From NCBI GenBank assembly GCA_950097015.1, contig CATNEN010000038.1:3555501-3619500 (forward strand): 64,000 bases of DNA, written 5' to 3'. Positions 51,326 to 64,000 of this stretch are shown here, piece by piece. The translations under genes and the position numbers were made by a program. How positions within the stretch are numbered: position 1 is the first letter of the stretch; each line of letters starts with the position of its first letter. Under the pieces are notes generated by a model that searched no databases, was not told where the DNA came from, and saw nothing but the letters and a program-made list of their open reading frames with translations. This stretch comes from Macrostomum hystrix (taxonomy: Eukaryota > Platyhelminthes > Macrostomidae).

Positions 51326-54300
51326 TTTTCAGCTTCTTTTGACCACCAGATTCAGTGAGGTGACGAAAAGTACTTTTAAAATGGGAGATATCAGAGTGGG
51401 GGGGACTCGAGGGTCTACAACTCCGAGACGCGAATAGTCAGGGCTCTGAAATTTTACAGCCGTGTTCACAGATAATGTTTCCTTCCAGATCTGAGTTTTT
51501 AGCTTCTTTTGACCACCAGATTCAGTGAGGTGACGAAAAGTACTTTTAAAATGGGAGATATCAGAGTGGGGGGGGACTCGAGGGTCTACAACTCCGAGAC
51601 GCGACTAGTCAGGGCTCTGAAATTTTACAGCCGTGTTTACAGATAATGTTTCCTTCCAGATCTGAGTTTTTAGCCTCGTCTGACCACCAGATTCAGTGAG
51701 GTGACGAAAAGTACTTTTAAAATGGGAGATATCAGAGTGGGGGGGACTCGAGGGTCTACAACTCCGAGACGCGAATAGTCAGGGCTCTGAAATTTTACAG
51801 CCGTGTTCACAGATAATGTTTCCTTCCAGATCTGAGTTTTCATCTTCTTTTGACCACCAGATTCAGTGAGGTGACGAAAAGTACTTTTAAAATGGGAGAT
51901 ATCAGAGTGGGGGGGACTCGAGGGTCTACAACTCCGAGACGCGACTAGTCAGGGCTCTGAAATTTTACAGCCGTGTTCACAGATAATGTTTCCTTCCAGA
52001 TCTGAGTTTTCAGCCTCGTCTGACCACCAGATTCAGTGAGGTGACGAAAAGTACTTTTAAAATGGGAGATATCAGAGTGGGGGGGACTCGAGGGTCTACA
52101 ACTCCGAGACGCGACTAGTCAGGGCTCTGAAATTTTACAGCCGTGTTCACAGATAATGTTTCCTTCCAGATCTGAGTTTTCAGCTTCTTTTGACCACCAG
52201 ATTCAGTGAGGTGACGAAAAGTACTTTTAAAATGGGAGATATCAGAGTGGGGGGGACTCGAGGGTCTACAACTCCGAGACGCGACTAGTCAGGGCTCTGA
52301 AATTTTACAGCCGTGTTCACAGATAATGTTTCCTTCCAGATCTGAGTTTTCAGCTTCTTTTGACCACCAGATTCAGTGAGGTGACGAAAAGTACTTTTAA
52401 AATGGGAGATATCAGATTGGGGGGGACTCGAGGGTCTACAACTCCGAGACGCGACTAGTCAGGGCTCTGAAATTTTACAGCCGTGTTCACAGATAATGTT
52501 TCCTTCCAGATCTGAGTTTTTAGCCTCGTCTGACCACCAGATTCAGTGAGGTGACGAAAAGTACTTTTAAAATGGGAGATATCAGAGTGGGGGGGGACTC
52601 GAGGGTCTACAACTCCGAGACGCGACTAGTCAGGGCTCTGAAATTTTACAGCCGTGTTCACAGATAATGTTTCCTTCCAGATCTGAGTTTTCAGCTTCTT
52701 TTGACCACCAGATTCAGTGAGGTGACGAAAAGTACTTTTAAAATGGGAGATATCAGAGTGGGGGGGACTCGAGGGTCTACAACTCCGAGACGCGACTAGT
52801 CAGGGCTCTGAAATTTTACAGCCGTGTTTACAGATAATGTTTCCTTCCAGATCTGAGTTTTTAGCTTCTTTTGACCACCAGATTCAGTGAGGTGACGAAA
52901 AGTACTTTTAAAATGGGAGATATCAGAGTGGGGGGGACTCGAGGGTCTACAACTCCGAGACGCGACTAGTCAGGGCTCTGAAATCTTACAGCCGTGTTCA
53001 CAGATAATGTTTCCTTCCAGATCTGAGTTTTCAGCTTCTTTTGACCACCAGATTCAGTGAGGTGACGAAAAGTACTTTTAAAATGGGAGATATCAGAGTG
53101 GGGGGGACTCGAGGGTCTACAACTCCGAGACGCGACTAGTCAGGGCTCTGAAATTTTACAGCCGTGTTCACAGATAATGTTTCCTTCCAGATCTGAGTTT
53201 TCAGCTTCTTTTGACCACCAGATTCAGTGAGGTGACGAAAAGTACTTTTAAAATGGGAGATATCAGATTGGGGGGGACTCGAGGGTCTACAACTCCGAGA
53301 CGCGACTAGTCAGGGCTCTGAAATTTTACAGCCGTGTTCACAGATAATGTTTCCTTCCAGATCTGAGTTTTTAGCCTCGTCTGACCACCAGATTCAGTGA
53401 GGTGACGAAAAGTACTTTTAAAATGGGAGATATCAGAGTGGGGGGGACTCGAGGGTCTACAACTCCGAGACGCGACTAGTCAGGGCTCTGAAATTTTACA
53501 GCCGTGTTCACAGATAATGTTTCCTTCCAGATCTGAGTTTTCAGCTTCTTTTGACCACCAGATTCAGTGAGGTGACGAAAAGTACTTTTAAAATGGGAGA
53601 TATCAGAGTGGGGGGGACTCGAGGGTCTACAACTCCGAGACGCGAATAGTCAGGGCTCTGAAATTTTACAGCCGTGTTCACAGATAATGTTTCCTTCCAG
53701 ATCTGAGTTTTCATCTTCTTTTGACCACCAGATTCAGTGAGGTGACGAAAAGTACTTTTAAAATGGGAGATATCAGAGTGGGGGGGACTCGAGGGTCTAC
53801 AACTCCGAGACGCGACTAGTCAGGGCTCTGAAATTTTACAGCCGTGTTCACAGATAATGTTTCCTTCCAGATCTGAGTTTTCAGCTTCTTTTGACCACCA
53901 GATTCAGTGAGGTGACGAAAAGTACTTTTAAAATGGGAGATATCAGAGTGGGGGGGACTCGAGGGTCTACAACTCCGAGACGCGACTAGTCAGGGCTCTG
54001 AAATTTTACAGCCGTGTTCACAGATAATGTTTCCTTCCAGATCTGAGTTTTCAGCTTCTTTTGACCACCGGATTCAGTGAGGTGACGAAAAGTACTTTTA
54101 AAATGGGAGATATCAGAGTGGGGGGGACTCGAGGGTCTACAACTCCGAGACGCGACTAGTCAGGGCTCTGAAATCTTACAGCCGTGTTCACAGATAATGT
54201 TTCCTTCCAGATCTGAGTTTTCAGCTTCTTTTGACCACCAGATTCAGTGAGGTGACGAAAAGTACTTTTAAAATGGGAGATATCAGATTGGGGGGGACTC

Positions 54301-57300
54301 GAGGGTCTACAACTCCGAGACGCGACTAGTCAGGGCTCTGAAATTTTACAGCCGTGTTTACAGATAATGTTTCCTTCCAGATCTGAGTTTTTAGCCTCGT
54401 CTGACCACCAGATTCAGTGAGGTGACGAAAAGTACTTTTAAAATGGGAGATATCAGAGTGGGGGGGACTCGAGGGTCTACAACTCCGAGACGCGAATAGT
54501 CAGGGCTCTGAAATTTTACAGCCGTGTTCACAGATAATGTTTCCTTCCAGATCTGAGTTTTCATCTTCTTTTGACCACCAGATTCAGTGAGGTGACGAAA
54601 AGTACTTTTAAAATGGGAGATATCAGAGTGGGGGGGACTCGAGGGTCTACAACTCCGAGACGCGACTAGTCAGGGCTCTGAAATTTTACAGCCGTGTTTA
54701 CAGATAATGTTTCCTTCCAGATCTGAGTTTTTAGCTTCTTTTGACCACCAGATTCAGTGAGGTGACGAAAAGTACTTTTAAAATGGGAGATATCAGAGTG
54801 GGGGGGACTCGAGGGTCTACAACTCCGAGACGCGACTAGTCAGGGCTCTGAAATCTTACAGCCGTGTTCACAGATAATGTTTCCTTCCAGATCTGAGTTT
54901 TCAGCTTCTTTTGACCACCAGATTCAGTGAGGTGACGAAAAGTACTTTTAAAATGGGAGATATCAGAGTGGGGGGGACTCGAGGGTCTACAACTCCGAGA
55001 CGCGACTAGTCAGGGCTCTGAAATTTTACAGCCGTGTTCACAGATAATGTTTCCTTCCAGATCTGAGTTTTCAGCTTCTTTTGACCACCAGATTCAGTGA
55101 GGTGACGAAAAGTACTTTTAAAATGGGAGATATCAGATTGGGGGGGACTCGAGGGTCTACAACTCCGAGACGCGACTAGTCAGGGCTCTGAAATTTTACA
55201 GCCGTGTTCACAGATAATGTTTCCTTCCAGATCTGAGTTTTTAGCCTCGTCTGACCACCAGATTCAGTGAGGTGACGAAAAGTACTTTTAAAATGGGAGA
55301 TATCAGAGTGGGGGGGACTCGAGGGTCTACAACTCCGAGACGCGACTAGTCAGGGCTCTGAAATTTTACAGCCGTGTTCACAGATAATGTTTCCTTCCAG
55401 ATCTGAGTTTTCAGCTTCTTTTGACCACCAGATTCAGTGAGGTGACGAAAAGTACTTTTAAAATGGGAGATATCAGAGTGGGGGGGACTCGAGGGTCTAC
55501 AACTCCGAGACGCGACTAGTCAGGGCTCTGAAATTTTACAGCCGTGTTCACAGATAATGTTTCCTTCCAGATCTGAGTTTTCAGCTTCTTTTGACCACCA
55601 GATTCAGTGAGGTGACGAAAAGTACTTTTAAAATGGGAGATATCAGATTGGGGGGGACTCGAGGGTCTACAACTCCGAGACGCGACTAGTCAGGGCTCTG
55701 AAATTTTACAGCCGTGTTCACAGATAATGTTTCCTTCCAGATCTGAGTTTTTAGCCTCGTCTGACCACCAGATTCAGTGAGGTGACGAAAAGTACTTTTA
55801 AAATGGGAGATATCAGAGTGGGGGGGACTCGAGGGTCTACAACTCCGAGACGCGACTAGTCAGGGCTCTGAAATTTTACAGCCGTGTTCACAGATAATGT
55901 TTCCTTCCAGATCTGAGTTTTCAGCTTCTTTTGACCACCGGATTCAGTGAGGTGACGAAAAGTACTTTTAAAATGGGAGATATCAGAGTGGGGGGGACTC
56001 GAGGGTCTACAACTCCGAGACGCGACTAGTCAGGGCTCTGAAATCTTACAGCCGTGTTCACAGATAATGTTTCCTTCCAGATCTGAGTTTTCAGCTTCTT
56101 TTGACCACCAGATTCAGTGAGGTGACGAAAAGTACTTTTAAAATGGGAGATATCAGAGTGGGGGGGACTCGAGGGTCTACAACTCCGAGACGCGACTAGT
56201 CAGGGCTCTGAAATTTTACAGCCGTGTTTACAGATAATGTTTCCTTCCAGATCTGAGTTTTTAGCCTCGTCTGACCACCAGATTCAGTGAGGTGACGAAA
56301 AGTACTTTTAAAATGGGAGATATCAGAGTGGGGGGGACTCGAGGGTCTACAACTCCGAGACGCGAATAGTCAGGGCTCTGAAATTTTACAGCCGTGTTCA
56401 CAGATAATGTTTCCTTCCAGATCTGAGTTTTCATCTTCTTTTGACCACCAGATTCAGTGAGGTGACGAAAAGTACTTTTAAAATGGGAGATATCAGAGTG
56501 GGGGGGACTCGAGGGTCTACAACTCCGAGACGCGACTAGTCAGGGCTCTGAAATTTTACAGCCGTGTTCACAGATAATGTTTCCTTCCAGATCTGAGTTT
56601 TCAGCCTCGTCTGACCACCAGATTCAGTGAGGTGACGAAAAGTACTTTTAAAATGGGAGATATCAGAGTGGGGGGGACTCGAGGGTCTACAACTCCGAGA
56701 CGCGACTAGTCAGGGCTCTGAAATTTTACAGCCGTGTTCACAGATAATGTTTCCTTCCAGATCTGAGTTTTCAGCTTCTTTTGACCACCAGATTCAGTGA
56801 GGTGACGAAAAGTACTTTTAAAATGGGAGATATCAGAGTGGGGGGGACTCGAGGGTCTACAACTCCGAGACGCGACTAGTCAGGGCTCTGAAATTTTACA
56901 GCCGTGTTCACAGATAATGTTTCCTTCCAGATCTGAGTTTTCAGCTTCTTTTGACCACCAGATTCAGTGAGGTGACGAAAAGTACTTTTAAAATGGGAGA
57001 TATCAGATTGGGGGGGACTCGAGGGTCTACAACTCCGAGACGCGACTAGTCAGGGCTCTGAAATTTTACAGCCGTGTTCACAGATAATGTTTCCTTCCAG
57101 ATCTGAGTTTTTAGCCTCGTCTGACCACCAGATTCAGTGAGGTGACGAAAAGTACTTTTAAAATGGGAGATATCAGAGTGGGGGGGACTCGAGGGTCTAC
57201 AACTCCGAGACGCGACTAGTCAGGGCTCTGAAATTTTACAGCCGTGTTTACAGATAATGTTTCCTTCCAGATCTGAGTTTTCAGCTTCTTTTGACCACCA

Positions 57301-60300
57301 GATTCAGTGAGGTGACGAAAAGTACTTTTAAAATGGGAGATATCAGAGTGGGGGGGACTCGAGGGTCTACAACTCCGAGACGCGACTAGTCAGGGCTCTG
57401 AAATCTTACAGCCGTGTTCACAGATAATGTTTCCTTCCAGATCTGAGTTTTCAGCTTCTTTTGACCACCAGATTCAGTGAGGTGACGAAAAGTACTTTTA
57501 AAATGGGAGATATCAGAGTGGGGGGGACTCGAGGGTCTACAACTCCGAGACGCGACTAGTCAGGGCTCTGAAATTTTACAGCCGTGTTCACAGATAATGT
57601 TTCCTTCCAGATCTGAGTTTTCAGCTTCTTTTGACCACCAGATTCAGTGAGGTGACGAAAAGTACTTTTAAAATGGGAGATATCAGATTGGGGGGGACTC
57701 GAGGGTCTACAACTCCGAGACGCGACTAGTCAGGGCTCTGAAATTTTACAGCCGTGTTCACAGATAATGTTTCCTTCCAGATCTGAGTTTTTAGCCTCGT
57801 CTGACCACCAGATTCAGTGAGGTGACGAAAAGTACTTTTAAAATGGGAGATATCAGAGTGGGGGGGACTCGAGGGTCTACAACTCCGAGACGCGACTAGT
57901 CAGGGCTCTGAAATTTTACAGCCGTGTTCACAGATAATGTTTCCTTCCAGATCTGAGTTTTCAGCTTCTTTTGACCACCAGATTCAGTGAGGTGACGAAA
58001 AGTACTTTTAAAATGGGAGATATCAGAGTGGGGGGGACTCGAGGGTCTACAACTCCGAGACGCGAATAGTCAGGGCTCTGAAATTTTACAGCCGTGTTCA
58101 CAGATAATGTTTCCTTCCAGATCTGAGTTTTCATCTTCTTTTGACCACCAGATTCAGTGAGGTGACGAAAAGTACTTTTAAAATGGGAGATATCAGAGTG
58201 GGGGGGACTCGAGGGTCTACAACTCCGAGACGCGACTAGTCAGGGCTCTGAAATTTTACAGCCGTGTTCACAGATAATGTTTCCTTCCAGATCTGAGTTT
58301 TCAGCTTCTTTTGACCACCAGATTCAGTGAGGTGACGAAAAGTACTTTTAAAATGGGAGATATCAGAGTGGGGGGGACTCGAGGGTCTACAACTCCGAGA
58401 CGCGACTAGTCAGGGCTCTGAAATTTTACAGCCGTGTTCACAGATAATGTTTCCTTCCAGATCTGAGTTTTCAGCTTCTTTTGACCACCGGATTCAGTGA
58501 GGTGACGAAAAGTACTTTTAAAATGGGAGATATCAGAGTGGGGGGGACTCGAGGGTCTACAACTCCGAGACGCGACTAGTCAGGGCTCTGAAATCTTACA
58601 GCCGTGTTCACAGATAATGTTTCCTTCCAGATCTGAGTTTTCAGCTTCTTTTGACCACCAGATTCAGTGAGGTGACGAAAAGTACTTTTAAAATGGGAGA
58701 TATCAGATTGGGGGGGACTCGAGGGTCTACAACTCCGAGACGCGACTAGTCAGGGCTCTGAAATTTTACAGCCGTGTTTACAGATAATGTTTCCTTCCAG
58801 ATCTGAGTTTTTAGCCTCGTCTGACCACCAGATTCAGTGAGGTGACGAAAAGTACTTTTAAAATGGGAGATATCAGAGTGGGGGGGACTCGAGGGTCTAC
58901 AACTCCGAGACGCGAATAGTCAGGGCTCTGAAATTTTACAGCCGTGTTCACAGATAATGTTTCCTTCCAGATCTGAGTTTTCATCTTCTTTTGACCACCA
59001 GATTCAGTGAGGTGACGAAAAGTACTTTTAAAATGGGAGATATCAGAGTGGGGGGGACTCGAGGGTCTACAACTCCGAGACGCGACTAGTCAGGGCTCTG
59101 AAATTTTACAGCCGTGTTTACAGATAATGTTTCCTTCCAGATCTGAGTTTTTAGCTTCTTTTGACCACCAGATTCAGTGAGGTGACGAAAAGTACTTTTA
59201 AAATGGGAGATATCAGAGTGGGGGGGACTCGAGGGTCTACAACTCCGAGACGCGAATAGTCAGGGCTCTGAAATTTTACAGCCGTGTTCACAGATAATGT
59301 TTCCTTCCAGATCTGAGTTTTCATCTTCTTTTGACCACCAGATTCAGTGAGGTGACGAAAAGTACTTTTAAAATGGGAGATATCAGAGTGGGGGGGACTC
59401 GAGGGTCTACAACTCCGAGACGCGACTAGTCAGGGCTCTGAAATTTTACAGCCGTGTTCACAGATAATGTTTCCTTCCAGATCTGAGTTTTCAGCCTCGT
59501 CTGACCACCAGATTCAGTGAGGTGACGAAAAGTACTTTTAAAATGGGAGATATCAGAGTGGGGGGGACTCGAGGGTCTACAACTCCGAGACGCGACTAGT
59601 CAGGGCTCTGAAATTTTACAGCCGTGTTCACAGATAATGTTTCCTTCCAGATCTGAGTTTTCAGCTTCTTTTGACCACCAGATTCAGTGAGGTGACGAAA
59701 AGTACTTTTAAAATGGGAGATATCAGAGTGGGGGGGACTCGAGGGTCTACAACTCCGAGACGCGACTAGTCAGGGCTCTGAAATTTTACAGCCGTGTTCA
59801 CAGATAATGTTTCCTTCCAGATCTGAGTTTTCAGCTTCTTTTGACCACCAGATTCAGTGAGGTGACGAAAAGTACTTTTAAAATGGGAGATATCAGATTG
59901 GGGGGGACTCGAGGGTCTACAACTCCGAGACGCGACTAGTCAGGGCTCTGAAATTTTACAGCCGTGTTCACAGATAATGTTTCCTTCCAGATCTGAGTTT
60001 TTAGCCTCGTCTGACCACCAGATTCAGTGAGGTGACGAAAAGTACTTTTAAAATGGGAGATATCAGAGTGGGGGGGACTCGAGGGTCTACAACTCCGAGA
60101 CGCGACTAGTCAGGGCTCTGAAATTTTACAGCCGTGTTCACAGATAATGTTTCCTTCCAGATCTGAGTTTTCAGCTTCTTTTGACCACCAGATTCAGTGA
60201 GGTGACGAAAAGTACTTTTAAAATGGGAGATATCAGAGTGGGGGGGACTCGAGGGTCTACAACTCCGAGACGCGACTAGTCAGGGCTCTGAAATTTTACA

Positions 60301-60328
60301 GCCGTGTTCACAGATAATGTTTCCTTCC
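51326..60328 (-). repeat. right 170-bp subterminal array, about 53 copies, inverted relative to the left
   Basis: Same unit as the left array on the opposite strand. Extra variants occur here (TCATCTTCT, CAGATTGGG, AAATCTTACA, CACCGGATTC). CACCGG units recur at spacings of 1,870 and 2,550 bp (11 and 15 units), showing block duplications separate from those in the left array. It is about 2.9 kb longer than the left array. Confidence 0.95.
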
Positions 60329-60801
60329 TTATCATTGCTCTCAGCTGTATATGATGTACGAGTAATAATCCTGCGAAGCGCAAAAGTGAGGTTGTATTTT
60401 TAGTTTTTTTGATGAAGGTTACGATGATTATAAAAGTAATAAATTATACAAACACATTTAATGAGGTGAGTTTTGAGTTGTGATTTTAGTAGTTGCGATA
60501 TTTAGTAAACCGCTTTTTGTATTCGTTTACTCAGTTGGTTGAGTAAATTTGTTTTATTCTATGAAAAAAATATATTAGAAAACGTTTTGTGAAAGTAAAC
60601 CATTTTTTGTGTGTTGTGCGCAAGTCCGTCGATATTTATCAATTTTATTCTCAATAATGATATTTTCGGACCGATATATAAGTATTTCATCTGTTAGAAG
60701 TCTTTTTATTAGTTGCTTGTCGATTTTTTGTTGGCTATAACATAATTTTTTTCTGGTACTGGTTCTGGTACTGGTTCTGGTACTGGAAGTATAGACGTGT
60801 T
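60329..60801 (-). repeat. right terminal inverted repeat (473 bp)
   Basis: Reverse complement of 39636-40108 with two visible substitutions (near 60440 and 60420). Ends with the same triple 12-bp motif and ACGTGTT. Confidence 0.92.
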
Positions 60802-62633
60802 CAGCCAGTCACTTCCAGTGTTGTTTTCTTCATTTTTAAAATAGAAAGTGGAATTGCTGATTTTCTTTATGTAAGCTCCAAATAATATATATAGATGAGA
60901 TAGGCATAGGGCCTAGCTAGTTGCAATAGCTAGCCATCAGTATTCATCACTCTGAAAATTCTGCAAACTTTTAGATATTCCACTAAACCAAAATAGTGAA
61001 ATATGTTTTTTAATGTAGTAATTAAAGTGAATGTTAGTTTGTTTATTTAGAAAATAGAAAGTCCATGACTACAAAAACCCCACAATAGCTGTGATTGGCC
61101 CCAAGATTCCAAGAATGAGAAAATGTTGTCATCATAGTTGCCACTGCTGCGCTATTTTAGCTATTCTCAATTGCCTGCGCTATTGCGCTACTATTTGCAA
61201 AACATGACCAATTCTGCGCTGAAATGTGATTTCTGTCACAAGTTGAGCTTTATGCGATTGTTTTTCTCTCGCCAGACTGATTCTGTACATTGGAGGAGGG
61301 GCAGAGACTTCTAGAAATAACAAAGCTGTTACTTCTAGAAGTCTCTGGCTGCAGTAAACAAGTTTGTGCACTTCCATCTGCCCCTAAAAATGCCGGCCTC
61401 AACTTGCAGGGAAAACAGTAGTCATTGCTGTGCCTTGCTTGCGGGTCCAGTCGTTATTTCTAGAAGACTCTGGAGGAGGGGTTGCAGTTAGATTGCCGAC
61501 CCCTGGTGTAACCCCATGTTTATTTTGACGCTTCTCTTACCCCAACTTTAAAGTCAAACGCCACAGCTCACTTGCTATTGGCTGGGCTGTGAATCTCTCC
61601 CTCGTCCACTTTTCTACCCAAAGACTAAAAAGGATTAAGGCCTACCCCATGGATGTCTTCTGTCTGGATTTCTTCCCCCTCCCTTTATACTTAAAACCCT
61701 TCTGAGACAAATCAATTTTTTGCTAAAAAATAAACAGGTTTCTTATTCAGTGCACATTAATTTATGCTGCCTTTTGCTGTCATTGTCTGGATGACAGACA
61801 GTAAGAGGGAGAGAAAGAAGCAGTTGGGCGTGGGCGGGGGCCTGGGCAGCAAAGGGGGTCACATATATCGCATGTTTTGTCATTTGGGTGAACCTGCGCT
61901 ATTTTTACCTTTCTGCGCTACTAATTTCTTCACGACCTGTGGCAACTATGGTTGTCATATTCCCTGCTTTTTGAATTGGCTCTGTGTTTCAGTATTTGGT
62001 TTTATGTTTTTACTTTTTAGGCAAAGTTTATACTGTAGCTAGACCCCGGTAGTTATATTTATTGTTAACAACCAAATAAGTAGGAAAACAAGGTTTAACA
62101 TGGCCTAACAAGGTTTTAAAGTTAACTGTTGTCTTTTATATAGACCACAATAATAAATATGCTATGCAAGAGATGTTAATAAACAGGCATACAAATAGAA
62201 CAGATAAGACTAACTAAAGGATTTCTAATTAAGAATCAAAGTTTTCGTAAAAATCGGCCTAATTTTTATAGAATTGGTTAGCTGTAGATAGATAAACAGG
62301 GCTATATAAATAGATTTTTATTCCTAAAAGTAGGCCCCATTAAACTGTAGCTTATTGTTTCATTTATTACTGTCATAGCAAATTTTCAGTTGTACATCAA
62401 ATTTTGGCATATACTAAGTACCTGAGACAACATTTAAATTGAGTTTCTGTATGTTACAGTCAAAAATAAGTTATTTCACTTTCATTTGCATGGCTAAAGT
62501 CCTGGAATCCATTATGAATATTTTTTAGGTATTGATCTCAATCCAGTGCCCTACCCTATGTAAGATTAATCTGAGTCATTTTCTATCATTGGTATTGACC
62601 TTGCAGCTGTTTATCTAGCTTTGGAGTTAAGCC
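60802..62633. other. intergenic region upstream of NUP62
   Basis: About 1.8 kb, AT-rich. It holds an inverted repeat at 61302-61350 (CAGAGACTTCTAGAA paired with TTCTAGAAGTCTCTG), a hAT-like terminus TTGCCGACCCCTG at 61492-61504 with no partner found, and a 3' splice-site-like TTGACCTTGCAG ending at 62606, 28 nt before the NUP62 ATG. Small ORFs here are not recognisable. Confidence 0.5.
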
Positions 62634-63876
62634 ATGTCCGGTTTCAATCCCAGCCAACCAACTGGCAGTCTGTTTGGTGCCAGCGGCGGCTCTGCCAGCT
62701 CGCCATTTGCTGGCTTCGGAGCTGCTTCAACAACTAGCGGAGGCCTCTCTGGCTTCAGTGGTTTCGGCTCTGGAGCTGCTGGCGGTGGCGGCGGCTCCGC
62801 TGCTCTGCCCAGCTTTGGCAGCTTCACAACCTCGTCTAGCACTGGAGCCAATCCGCCATCCTTTGGCGGGTTCGGCGGAATTGGATCAAGTGGGCTTGCA
62901 CCGACTGCGACCGCTGCTGCGCCTGCTCCTGCTGGCACCGCCTCATTCGCTGGCTTCGGTGCTCCTGCGGCTACGACTGCAGCTACAGCGGCGCCTTTCG
63001 GCTTCTCGTCAACAATTTCGAGCGCTCCGAGTGCTAGCGGCGCCACTTCGACATTTTCCGGATTCGGTTTGGCTTCGAATCCGCTTGCAGGCGGCTCCAC
63101 CACTCCTGCCACAACTACTTTGGCCTTCACTGGCTTCAGCACTCCGACTGCCTCAGCAACCACTGCGCCCTCAGGATCCGGCCTGGGCGGATTCGGATTG
63201 ACAGCTGGGTCGGCATCAACCACCACACCGGCCTTCACTGGTTTCAGCACACCATCGACTGCCGCGACCACCACCGCCTCGATTGGCTTCGGCGCTTCGA
63301 CTGCAACCACAACGACTGCTTCCGGATCTGGCTTGCCGGGTTTCGAATTCGCTGGCGGTGCCGCTCCTGCCACCACCACCGCCACCGCTTTCGCTGGCTT
63401 CGGCACACCGTCGACCACCACTGCGGCCACCGCGGCACCTACTGGATTCTCCGGCTTCGGCTCCGCAAATGCAGCTGGCGCCGCAGCCACCCCAACTACC
63501 ACTGCGGCCGGCCTGCCAACTTCATTCGGTCTAACAGGCGCTCCTAGCCTGTTGGGTGGCAGCGGAGCTAAGCCAAACACGGCCGGCACCACAGCCGGCA
63601 AGTCGGTGGGTTTCCAGCTGCCAACTACGGCCACCGCGGCGCCGTCCCTGACAGCGGCGCCATCGACCGCGGCAGGGGCTCCGGCTTCCACGGCGTCCAC
63701 TGCAGCCGGTGCCAGACAGGCTAGCTCTGGTAGCGGCTCCCTGACCTACCAGCAGCTTGAAGAGCTCGTCAACCAGTGGACCGCCGAGTTGGTAGATCAC
63801 GAGAGACAGTTTCTGGAGGAGGCGGCCCGCATCAACGCTTGGGATCGCTACTTGTTGGAGAATGGGAAGAAGGCAG
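62634..63876 (+). CDS. nucleoporin p62 (Nup62/Nsp1 family), first coding exon, partial
   Basis: FG nucleoporin of the nuclear-pore central channel (partner of Nup54 and Nup58). 414 codons are in the window. Residues 1 to about 350 are a disordered Ala/Ser/Thr/Gly-rich domain with many GF/FG dipeptides (SGFGSG, FAGFG, FTGFST). From about residue 370 comes the conserved coiled-coil start: LTYQQLEELVNQWTAELVDH and INAWDRYLLENGKK, matching human ITYSQLEELINKW and VNAWDRTLIENGEK. The donor is CAG/GTGGCG at 63877. The rest of the coiled coil lies to the right of the window. The start is the first ATG, giving MSGF as in other Nup62 proteins. Confidence 0.93.
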
Positions 63877-63887
63877 GTGGCGCTGAA

Positions 63888-64000
63888 TATATATTTCCCA
63901 ATTTGTTTATAGAATTAGGGATTCTGGATCTGTGATTCCATTTTCCCAATTCGTTTATAGAATTAGGGATTCTGGATCTGTGATTTGATTGTCCCAATTG
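63888..64000. repeat. start of a 49-bp intron minisatellite after the NUP62 donor
   Basis: Two complete units and part of a third, containing TTTATAGAATTAGGGATTCT and GGATCTGTGATT, begin about 12 nt beyond the splice site and run off the right edge. Confidence 0.8.

Larger units (their letters stand above)
39636..60801 (+). mobile_element. 21.2-kb foldback DNA transposon with Mutator/NOF-like transposase
   Basis: The layout is a 473-bp terminal inverted repeat, a 170-bp-unit array (about 36 copies), a 5.2-kb coding core, an inverted 170-bp-unit array (about 53 copies) and a 473-bp terminal inverted repeat. The two 473-bp ends differ at only two positions that I can see, so the element is young. 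Inverted termini built of tandem repeats around a transposase gene are the arrangement of Drosophila FB-NOF elements, and NOF belongs to the MULE superfamily. The core protein fits that group. I could not find a convincing 9-bp target duplication (left GTAAAACCA, right CAGCCAGTC). Confidence 0.87.

Noticed and set aside
39627-60810. A 9-bp target duplication of the foldback element
   Set aside because: The nine bases on each side (GTAAAACCA and CAGCCAGTC) do not match, so none is claimed.
61764-62042. 92-codon ORF upstream of NUP62
   Set aside because: No similarity that I recognise and composition like the surrounding intergenic DNA.
62627-63700. 357-codon minus-strand frame opposite NUP62
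   Set aside because: Ala/Val/Pro-rich shadow of the FG-repeat coding strand.

Overview
The window is from an invertebrate animal nuclear genome. It has long multi-exon genes with GT-AG introns, a voltage-gated cation channel of the Nav2 type (a family absent from vertebrates), animal OGA and NUP62 genes, a tRNA-derived SINE and several DNA transposons. I cannot fix the phylum. The intron tandem-repeat load and possible 3' splice sites just upstream of start codons would suit a spiralian such as a free-living flatworm, but that is inference.

Layout. 1-10976 is an unbroken 59-bp satellite. 10997-24413 (minus strand) holds 17 exons of a four-domain voltage-gated channel, covering the N-terminus through domain IV S1-S3. 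The satellite lies in the intron that interrupts domain IV, so the voltage sensor and pore of domain IV are outside the window. 24414-30273 is intergenic, with two large minisatellites. 30274-35913 (plus) is a complete nine-exon O-GlcNAcase gene (about 700 aa). 37722-38511 is a small DNA element with inverted ends, an 8-bp target duplication and a PHD-finger remnant. 39636-60801 is a 21.2-kb foldback transposon: 473-bp near-identical inverted termini, inverted arrays of a 170-bp repeat (about 36 and 53 copies), and a 5-kb core encoding a zinc-finger ORF and a 760-aa transposase that also carries a Ulp1-type cysteine protease domain and a PHD finger. 62634 to the right edge is the first coding exon of NUP62.

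The three host genes are functionally unrelated: membrane excitability, removal of O-GlcNAc, and the nuclear-pore central channel. They share an architecture. Most large introns carry a private minisatellite, and these arrays usually begin within a few to about 65 nt of the 5' splice site. In one channel intron the repeat unit contains the last coding bases and the splice donor themselves.

The most notable objects are the foldback element, the donor-anchored intron arrays, and the D-E-E selectivity filter residues visible in the channel, which point to a Nav2 (DSC1/BSC1-like) rather than a classical Nav1 channel.
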